Assembly (NCBI GenBank): GCA_043777755.1
Contig: JAYWHK010000121.1
Span: 1-28,099 of the forward strand
Reading direction: 5' to 3'
DNA: 28,099 nt
Source: CANHEE01 sp043777755
GTDB lineage: Bacteria > Bacteroidota > Bacteroidia > Chitinophagales > Saprospiraceae
The translations under genes and the position numbers were made by a program. The notes under the pieces were generated by a model that worked only from the letters and a program-made list of their open reading frames with translations, was not told the origin of the DNA and did no database searches. The stretch's first letter is position 1. Each line of letters begins with the position of its first letter. Shown in pieces: positions 23,049 to 28,099 of the stretch.

Positions 23049-23487
23049 GTTACAGTTAAAGTTAATGCTAAAGTTTTAGGCTAAGTTTATTTATACTGTA
23101 TTATATAGTATAAATAATTTTTAGTGCCTACTTAAAAGTTGATTAAGTGGAGTCTTGTTTTCAGAAATAACAAGACTTCTCAGTTGATTGTTTTTAGTAT
23201 TATAAGCCTAAGTTTTCACTTTTAATTCCTATATCAACGTACTCAACCAACCTATTATTTAGTTTGAAATGTGAAAATAAGGCTTTAAATTTATCTAAAG
23301 AAATTTTTAGAGAAAAAATATTATTTTTTCGATAAAAAATTTTTATTTTTGACTTCAAGTCTTAATTTCAAAACTAAATTTAGGGGTGTTTTTTGACAAT
23401 CCAATATATATTTTGTCAAATGGAAGCCAAAGATACTAAAATAAAATAAAATTTGGCAAATATTTTTTCAATTTATTTTAAAAAAAA
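23049..23487. other. Structured intergenic region between divergent genes
   Basis: No gene is seen. It holds three inverted repeats: TTTATACT (23090-23097) with AGTATAAA (23107-23114); AGTCTTGTT (23151-23159) with AACAAGACT (23169-23177); and AAGCC..TTTTCAC (23204-23219) with GTGAAAA..GGCTT (23271-23285). The first is close enough to recQ to be an operator. The right part is A/T-rich and leads into the promoter at 23488. Confidence 0.5.
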
Positions 23488-23517
23488 TTGAAAAAATTAA
23501 TTCAATGCTTACATTTG
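23488..23517 (+). promoter_or_regulatory. Promoter of the 278-residue beta-barrel gene
   Basis: TTG (23488-23490), a 19-base spacer and TACATTTG (23510-23517) match the Bacteroidota pattern, about 30 bases before the ATG at 23547. Confidence 0.75.
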
Positions 23518-23546
23518 CATAATATATAAGTCTAAATTATCATTAT

Positions 23547-24383
23547 ATGAAACAAATATTCATTTTTTCTACATTTATGCTCCTTTCCATGGCTTCGCTC
23601 AATGCTCAGAATGGATCTAATACCTTAAAGAAATATTATAGTGAGTCAAAAAAGCACAAATTTTATTTTCTTTGGGGTTACAATCGTGCGGCTTTTGCGA
23701 AAAGCGATATTTCATTCAAAGGCCCGAATTATGATTTCACCCTTTTTGATGTTCGGGCAAAAGACCGTCCAACGCCTTTTACCTTACGCAATTATTTTGA
23801 GTTAGAAAAAATTTCCATTCCACAATACAATTACCGCATCGGTTTTTTTCTTAATAAAAATACGGCTTTGTCGCTCGGTTTAGACCACATGAAATACGTC
23901 GTTGCTCACCAACAAACCGTAAAAATTACTGGTGAGATAAAAAAAGAAATTTCAACAACTTACGCTGGCACATATTTAGAAAAAGACATTGAGATTGTTC
24001 CCGAATTTTTGGGTTTTGAGCATACAGATGGTTTGAATTTACTCAGCTTAGATTTAGAACGGCTCTATTCGCTTCATTCTTTTGCTAAAAACAAACTCCG
24101 ACTCAGCGGACAGCTTGGCGCAGGCGCAGGTATTGTGATTCCTCGAACAGATGCCCGTGTGATGGGTTTTGGACTCAACAATCGTTTTCACCGTGCAGGC
24201 TGGGGCGTTAGCACCAAATTTGGATTAAAACTGGATATTTTAAAGCATTTTTTCCTGCAAACGGAGTTTCGTACAGGTTTTATAGTACTAAATGATATTT
24301 TAATCAGCAACGATGCACCAGACCGAGCCAAACAAAACATCGTTTTTGGTCAATGGAATTTGGTCGGAGGTTGGTATTTTTAA
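23547..24383 (+). CDS. Outer-membrane beta-barrel protein, unknown role
   Basis: A 278-residue exported protein. The signal peptide is MKQIFIFSTFMLLSMASLNAQ (cleavage after NAQ). The mature part begins with a charged segment (SESKKHKFYFLWGYNRAAFAKSDI) and continues as alternating amphipathic strands and turns (YNYRIGFFLNKNTALSLGLDHMKYVV, LRLSGQLGAGAGIVIPR, GWGVSTKFGLKLDILKHFFLQTEFRTGF), ending IVFGQWNLVGGWYF with an aromatic C-terminus. This fits a small outer-membrane barrel. It has no enzymatic motif. The gene is transcribed alone from a strong promoter, with no terminator obvious downstream. Confidence 0.85.
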   Translation: MKQIFIFSTFMLLSMASLNAQNGSNTLKKYYSESKKHKFYFLWGYNRAAFAKSDISFKGPNYDFTLFDVRAKDRPTPFTLRNYFELEKISIPQYNYRIGFFLNKNTALSLGLDHMKYVVAHQQTVKITGEIKKEISTTYAGTYLEKDIEIVPEFLGFEHTDGLNLLSLDLERLYSLHSFAKNKLRLSGQLGAGAGIVIPRTDARVMGFGLNNRFHRAGWGVSTKFGLKLDILKHFFLQTEFRTGFIVLNDILISNDAPDRAKQNIVFGQWNLVGGWYF

Positions 24384-24546
24384 GTAGTCGTAAGTAAATA
24401 AGTCATAAGTCTAAAAGTCATAAGTATCTTGATTCTCAATAGATTACGAAATTTTATAATCCTGTTTATTTAGACATTACTACTTAAAAATTAAAACGAA
24501 GTTTTAATTCAATTAGTGAAATCAGATTTAATTTTCAACATCACGA

Positions 24547-24578
24547 TTGGTGTAATTAGTAAAATTAGTGTAAATTTG
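24547..24578 (+). promoter_or_regulatory. Promoter of the zinc-ribbon gene
   Basis: TTG (24547-24549), 21 bases, then TAAATTTG (24571-24578), about 45 bases ahead of the ATG at 24624. Just upstream, 24396-24425 carries short direct repeats of TAAGTCATAAGTC type. Confidence 0.6.
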
Positions 24579-24623
24579 TGTTAAAAATAAATACGCTAAG
24601 TTTTTACAAAAAAATTAAGAATT

Positions 24624-24917
24624 ATGGCAAACAGCATCAAATGTCCAAAATGTAAAATTTGGAACGACGACAAAGATTATTGCACGGAATGTGGTCAATT
24701 GTTGAGTTTTGAGATTCAACGGGCGCAAGAAGACGAACAAAAACGTCAAGCAGAAGCCAATCGCCCAAAAGATAAATTCGACCTTTTTTATATCAAAATA
24801 AAAAACTCAGACCGCCTTTTGGATAAAATTTTGTATTATTTGCTACAATCCATTTGGTTTTTACTCATTGCGTTAGCAACAATGGGACTGGGATTTGCTG
24901 CATTTGGACCAGGATAA
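24624..24917 (+). CDS. Small zinc-ribbon membrane protein
   Basis: A 97-residue protein. Residues 7-26 hold two CxxC pairs (CPKC and CTEC) 11 residues apart, a zinc-ribbon typical of small regulators and membrane-anchored proteins. A charged helical stretch follows (IQRAQEDEQKRQAEANRPKD, about 37-56), then a C-terminal membrane helix (LLQSIWFLLIALATMGLGFAA, about 73-94). The ribbon therefore probably faces the cytoplasm. It lacks homology to a named family that I can state. Its stop codon is one base before the start of the next membrane protein, so they form a pair and are probably translated together. Confidence 0.8.
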   Translation: MANSIKCPKCKIWNDDKDYCTECGQLLSFEIQRAQEDEQKRQAEANRPKDKFDLFYIKIKNSDRLLDKILYYLLQSIWFLLIALATMGLGFAAFGPG

Positions 24918-24918
24918 A

Positions 24919-25266
24919 ATGCTAAAAAAACACCATTTTTTATTTTTCCTTTCTTTGCTTTATGTCATTCACTTGTACTTAAAGTTTTCGCATATCCCTG
25001 TGCCAATTTGGGCGAGTAGCTATTGGGCAGATGCTTTGTGTATGCCATTACTCTTGTCATTTTTACTGTTTTCGATTCGGAAAATCAAGCAAATACCTTC
25101 TTTTTTACTATCTCCAAGCATGATATTATTTGTTTGGGCTTACCTTAGCGTCGTCTTTGAGTTTGTATTGCCTTTGTATTCAAAAAGATATACTGCGGAC
25201 TCAATAGATGTTTTTTTTTATGCGTTTGGTGGTATTTTTTTTTATTTTTATCAGAAAAAATTATAA
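24919..25266 (+). CDS. Four-helix membrane protein, unknown
   Basis: A 115-residue integral membrane protein, start chosen at 24919 (one base after the preceding stop) rather than the in-frame ATG at 24895, which overlaps the upstream gene. Predicted helices are about FLFFLSLLYVIHLYL, ALCMPLLLSFLLFSI, SMILFVWAYLSVVFEFVLPLY and IDVFFYAFGGIFFYFY. The pattern 'small loop with YTADSIDVFFYAFGG after an acidic/Pro helix' is like short Bacteroidota membrane proteins that databases label as VanZ-like or 'magnesium citrate secondary transporter'; I would not transfer either function. It is translationally coupled to the zinc-ribbon gene and followed by a large foldback with terminator features. Confidence 0.75.
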   Translation: MLKKHHFLFFLSLLYVIHLYLKFSHIPVPIWASSYWADALCMPLLLSFLLFSIRKIKQIPSFLLSPSMILFVWAYLSVVFEFVLPLYSKRYTADSIDVFFYAFGGIFFYFYQKKL

Positions 25267-25305
25267 AAACATCTTTTTTTGACCAAATAAAATTTCGTTT
25301 TTCGC

Positions 25306-25448
25306 TTAAGTAGGCGTATAGAAATAGACGTGGTTATTTTGTCGTTGAGAAAAAAGTGATAAATAGCTGACTGTAAGGCAGTTATTTATCACTTTTTGAG
25401 CAATCGACTGAAAAAAATAACCACGTTTATTTTAGCCCAACTACTTAA
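25306..25448. repeat. 143-base nested foldback with internal terminator
   Basis: Three nested arms are present: TTAAGTAG (25306-25313) with CTACTTAA (25441-25448); 25322-25340 with 25414-25432 (19 bp, one mismatch, ATAACCACGT core); and 25351-25369 with 25379-25397 (19 bp, one mismatch, core AAGTGATAAAT). GTCG (25341-25344) and CGAC (25405-25408) bridge the last two. The inner hairpin ends in TTTTT and would terminate the membrane-protein pair. The whole can fold as one long arm. Confidence 0.75.
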
Positions 25449-25545
25449 AACGAGAATTTGGAGAGCATTTTTGAGGAAAATGATTTTTTTTCGCACTTTT
25501 AGCGAAAAAAAATTTTCACTTTCTTGAAAAAAGCGAAAGAAAAAA

Positions 25546-25576
25546 TTGACTACTCAGAGTTATTCTTTTATTTTTG
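25546..25576 (+). promoter_or_regulatory. Promoter of the second outer-membrane barrel gene
   Basis: TTG (25546-25548), a 20-base spacer and TATTTTTG (25569-25576), about 30 bases before the ATG at 25608. This promoter position also argues against the upstream in-frame ATG at 25524. Confidence 0.65.
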
Positions 25577-25607
25577 TTTTTTCAAATTCATCATAATTTT
25601 ACCAAAA

Positions 25608-26291
25608 ATGAAAAAACACTTTACATTCTATTTCTTATTGTTGTCTTCGCTGCCTTGTTTTGCACAATATTTCCAAAAAGGCGATGTGCAATTGGGTTAC
25701 AAAATAGCCATACAAAAGCCGTCGCAACTATTTATAGAACAATTGGGATTTTACAACCTACCCAGAAGACAAACATTCGCCACCGAATACCATATTCTGA
25801 AAGATGTAAGCCTTTATGCAACCTTCGATGTTGCGCCAAAATCTTCTACTTTTAATGAAAATGAAAAAGCTAATATTAATACGAAAGTCAGTGCTTGGGG
25901 TATTGGAGGACGATGGTTTTCACCAGGTTTATTTCATGATCATTTGTACTTTTACGGAGATCTTGGTTATGGGCAGTTTAATGTTTTAAAAACCAAGATT
26001 GATGCTGTTGATAAGATTGAACTGGAAAGAATAAGCGAAAATCTGCGTTTTTCGGGTTTTGTAGGAGGATTTTGTATCAAACCATCAAAATATTTTAGTC
26101 TTGACGTTAATTTATTGCGGATTGGTGCTTTAAAAAAAGTATTTACAAGCAATTCCCCTTCCATCGAATATACCATAACATCCAATAACCGCTTGTTCTT
26201 CGGTTTACCATTTTTTCCGTCAGGCTATGATGCAATGAATATTAGACTAAATTTCATTTTTTCCACTCAAAAAAATAAAACAAATGAGTAA
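25608..26291 (+). CDS. Outer-membrane beta-barrel-like exported protein
   Basis: A 227-residue protein. The start is placed at 25608 because it opens a clean signal peptide, MKKHFTFYFLLLSSLPCFAQ; the 28 codons upstream overlap the promoter. The mature part shows barrel-like strands and turns: YFQKGDVQLGYKIAIQ, DVSLYATFDVAPKS, KVSAWGIGGRWFSPG, LYFYGDLGYGQFNVL and FSGFVGGFCIKPSKYFSLDVNLLRIG, ending AMNIRLNFIFSTQKNKTNE. No enzyme motif is seen. It resembles the 'outer membrane beta-barrel' families common in the phylum. The stop codon overlaps the start of the next gene by 8 bases (ATG at 26284), so the two are co-translated. Confidence 0.8.
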   Translation: MKKHFTFYFLLLSSLPCFAQYFQKGDVQLGYKIAIQKPSQLFIEQLGFYNLPRRQTFATEYHILKDVSLYATFDVAPKSSTFNENEKANINTKVSAWGIGGRWFSPGLFHDHLYFYGDLGYGQFNVLKTKIDAVDKIELERISENLRFSGFVGGFCIKPSKYFSLDVNLLRIGALKKVFTSNSPSIEYTITSNNRLFFGLPFFPSGYDAMNIRLNFIFSTQKNKTNE

Positions 26292-27240
26292 TTCAATTAG
26301 CCTTTGGGCAAGTAAGCATAAAAAAACATCACGTTTTCTACTGATTATTAACCATGTATGTCTTGGTTTTATTGCCTATGGCGTAGGTTTGATATGGAGC
26401 GATAGCATTGGTGTGGCGTGGTGGCAAATCCTTGCACTTTACGCTTTTTCTTTTCTTTTTTATAAAAAAAACAATCAACCTTACAGTAAAGGAACACTCG
26501 CTGCACACTTGGTAATCATGTTCCTTAATTTTTGTTTCTGGACAATGATTGGTGTAAAAGAGGCGCATTGGGCTGAAAAAGAGATAGTAAATACTTCAAA
26601 ATCAGTAACTTATGCAAAATTCGCAGCTTACACATTAGCACCCGAACACGTTGTTCCAAATATTGATAGCAAACAAAATTCAGAAAACACTTTTTTTTCA
26701 GCATGGAAAAAAAATATTTTACGTGATAAGGCTTTTGTAAAAAAATACCTTAAAACTGACCCGAACAGCGATATTAGCGGTAGAATTACAGTGATTATAC
26801 TTTTATTGACGCTATTAACATTACTGGGTATTTATGTTGGTTGGGGTATCGCTTGTCAAATCAGTTGTAGTGGATACACAACAGGAATTACAGTAACAAT
26901 ACTTATTGGCATACCAACTTTTATCTTTCTTTGGGTAGTTGGCGTAAAGAAATTAAATAAGCTTTTTGCAGAATTAAAAAAAGTAGAAGCGGAAGAAAAA
27001 CGCTATGGCAGGCAAAAAGCAAAAGAAGGTAGGATAAATAAGCAAAAAACAATGCCTAAAACCGATACTTCACCAACGACTGTTACTCCTATTCCTAAAA
27101 AGAAAGAAAAAAAACTATCAAAAGCACAACAAAGAAGGCTTAAAAATATTGATAACGGTGTATTGACTGTCAAAATTATAACAATCGCTGTTTTAGCAAT
27201 TTTAATCCTAACGATGATTCTTAGCTCTATTTTTATATAA
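26284..27240 (+). CDS. Multi-helix inner-membrane protein, unknown
   Basis: A 318-residue protein with about six predicted membrane helices: residues ~18-38, 44-60, 72-92 (three together), ~168-190 and ~196-216, then a final one at the C-terminus (~295-318, IITIAVLAILILTMILSSIFI). Between the third and fourth is a soluble loop of about 75 residues; between the fifth and sixth is a strongly basic stretch (KKVEAEEKRYGRQKAKEGR ... KKKEKKLSKAQQRRLK), which should be cytoplasmic and could bind nucleic acid or lipid. I do not recognise the family. The ATG overlaps the upstream barrel gene by 8 bases, indicating an operon. Confidence 0.78.
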   Translation: MSNSISLWASKHKKTSRFLLIINHVCLGFIAYGVGLIWSDSIGVAWWQILALYAFSFLFYKKNNQPYSKGTLAAHLVIMFLNFCFWTMIGVKEAHWAEKEIVNTSKSVTYAKFAAYTLAPEHVVPNIDSKQNSENTFFSAWKKNILRDKAFVKKYLKTDPNSDISGRITVIILLLTLLTLLGIYVGWGIACQISCSGYTTGITVTILIGIPTFIFLWVVGVKKLNKLFAELKKVEAEEKRYGRQKAKEGRINKQKTMPKTDTSPTTVTPIPKKKEKKLSKAQQRRLKNIDNGVLTVKIITIAVLAILILTMILSSIFI

Positions 27241-27276
27241 TGTTTGAAATTTTTTTTTTTCTTTCATTAAAAAAAC

Positions 27277-27284
27277 TACTTTTG
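27277..27284 (+). promoter_or_regulatory. Probable -7 element of the scpA promoter
   Basis: TACTTTTG matches the TAnnTTTG box and lies 10 bases before the scpA ATG, so the mRNA would be nearly leaderless. No TTG is seen at 19-21 bases; the upstream region is a T-run. Confidence 0.4.
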
Positions 27285-27294
27285 CAGCCTAATT

Positions 27295-28050
27295 ATGGCA
27301 ACAACGGCATCATATACCATTAAACTGCCTTCTTTTGAAGGTCCTTTTGACTTATTATTGTTCTTCATTGAACGTGATGAGCTGGATATTTATAATATTC
27401 CGATAGCCCAAGTAACCAAGGATTTTTTGGAATATATCCGTCTGTTGGAAGCGATGAATGTTGATTTGGCAAGCGAATTTATTTTGGTTGCAGCAACCTT
27501 GATGCGGATAAAAGCAAAAATGTTGTTGCCTCGCAAACCTGTTGATGAAGAAGGAAACGAGATTGACCCAAGAGAGGAATTGGTTCAAAAACTTTTAGAA
27601 TATAAAAAATACAAAAGTATTTTGGACGAGATGCGCAGTATGGAAGACGAGCGTTCTACCCGTGAAATGCGGGGAAATACGAGCCGTGACCTCCGTGAAA
27701 TCGCTACAAAAGCCTTGGTGGACATCGAAATGGAATCCTTGACGCTGTTCAAGTTGCTTCGGGTTTTTGAAAATGTCATGCGCCGTTTTGAAGACGCTGG
27801 CAAAGAAGCCACCGTTCACACCATCATCAACTATGATTATAGCATTTCTGGACAACAAGAATTTTTATTAAAATCTATAAAAAAAGGTCAAAAATCTGAT
27901 TTTTTAGCCATTTTTGGCGAATGTAAAGATAGAATTCATGCCATTGTCACTTTTTTAGCCTTGTTGGAATTGCTCAACATGGGCGAACTGATGATTCTTC
28001 AAGGCGAAGGCATGAATAATTTTTGGTTAGAATTGGCGGATATTCTGTAG
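27295..28050 (+). CDS. scpA: Segregation and condensation protein A
   Basis: A 251-residue kleisin subunit of the bacterial SMC-ScpAB complex, which bridges the SMC heads and condenses chromosomes. The N-terminal region shows the family core FEGPFDLLLFFIERDELDIYNI followed by PIAQVTKDFLEYI and the amphipathic helix LASEFILVAATLMRIKAKMLL. The central part (about 75-165) is charged and helical, and the C-terminal winged helix (about 190-251) reads FLAIFGECKDRIHAIVTFLALLELLNMGEL. This is the complete family arrangement at the usual length. scpB and smc are not in the window. The TAG stop (28048-28050) is the first bases of a palindromic repeat. Confidence 0.96.
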   Translation: MATTASYTIKLPSFEGPFDLLLFFIERDELDIYNIPIAQVTKDFLEYIRLLEAMNVDLASEFILVAATLMRIKAKMLLPRKPVDEEGNEIDPREELVQKLLEYKKYKSILDEMRSMEDERSTREMRGNTSRDLREIATKALVDIEMESLTLFKLLRVFENVMRRFEDAGKEATVHTIINYDYSISGQQEFLLKSIKKGQKSDFLAIFGECKDRIHAIVTFLALLELLNMGELMILQGEGMNNFWLELADIL

Positions 28051-28099
28051 CGTTGGCATTTTCCGTAGCGTTGGCTTTAAAGCCAACGCTACAGAAAAT
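28048..28099. repeat. Palindromic REP-like repeat at the end of scpA
   Basis: Two copies of the GTAGCGTTGGC unit (28048-28057 and 28065-28075) are followed by the inverted arm. Bases 28065-28092 form a perfect 28-base palindrome centred on TTTAAA. It has the same plan and the same TTTTCCGTAGCGTT as the element inside lanB (15792-15868). The window ends 7 bases later. Confidence 0.8.

Noticed and set aside
25524..25607. Upstream ATG of the second beta-barrel gene
   Set aside because: This stretch contains the promoter (25546-25576), and the ATG at 25608 opens a proper signal peptide.

Overview
The window reads as a chromosomal segment of an AT-rich member of the Bacteroidota. The support is a Bacteroidota-style promoter pattern (TTG or TTTG, about 19-21 bases, then TAnnTTTG) ahead of several genes, a type IX secretion C-terminal sorting domain with its YPNP motif, a Bacteroidota-size TamB, a DUF1573 protein, small signal-peptide beta-barrels, and lanthipeptide leaders of the 'NKxTIANLN...GG' kind. 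No lower rank can be read safely. There is no rRNA, tRNA, CRISPR array, transposase or phage gene.

Layout. 1-7720 (all minus strand): the 5' end of an unidentified gene, a foldback repeat, a DUF72 protein immediately downstream of a 1609-residue TamB-like protein, and a helical-repeat protein. 7721-10451 (plus strand): AT-rich DNA, a lipoprotein, a frameshifted T9SS-secreted pseudogene, a short stray copy of the 5' end of tamB, and a small beta-barrel. 10452-13295: an acyl-CoA dehydrogenase preceded by two identical palindromic operator-like sites, then a DUF1573 protein. 13298-20150 (minus strand): a Uma2-family protein and a class I lanthipeptide locus. 20838-23048: RecQ. 23547-28050 (plus strand): an outer-membrane beta-barrel, a zinc-ribbon membrane protein, a four-helix membrane protein, a second beta-barrel, a six-helix membrane protein, and ScpA, whose stop codon lies inside a palindromic repeat.

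The most interesting part is the lanthipeptide locus, read right to left: lanA1 (three-Cys core), a strong hairpin, a LanC-like cyclase, an erythromycin-esterase-family protein, a second precursor (lanA2), a terminator-like hairpin, and a full-length LanB dehydratase. Four things are odd. The LanC homologue has Ser and Gln where two of the three zinc ligands should be. The Ere-like protein seems to lack one active-site His. lanA2 has a near-identical leader but GTA where the start codon should be, and only one Cys in its core. The lanB reading frame carries a 52-base perfect palindrome, related to a repeat at the right edge of the window, plus an expanded Glu/Ser/Lys tandem repeat. No exporter, leader peptidase or immunity gene is visible. 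The locus may be a decaying cluster or a divergent one that makes an unusual product; sequence alone does not decide.

The window is also rich in foldback DNA: five separate inverted-repeat structures lie between or inside genes. Several broken or odd starts (tamB, lanA2) and the T9SS pseudogene could be biological decay or assembly errors; checking the reads would tell.
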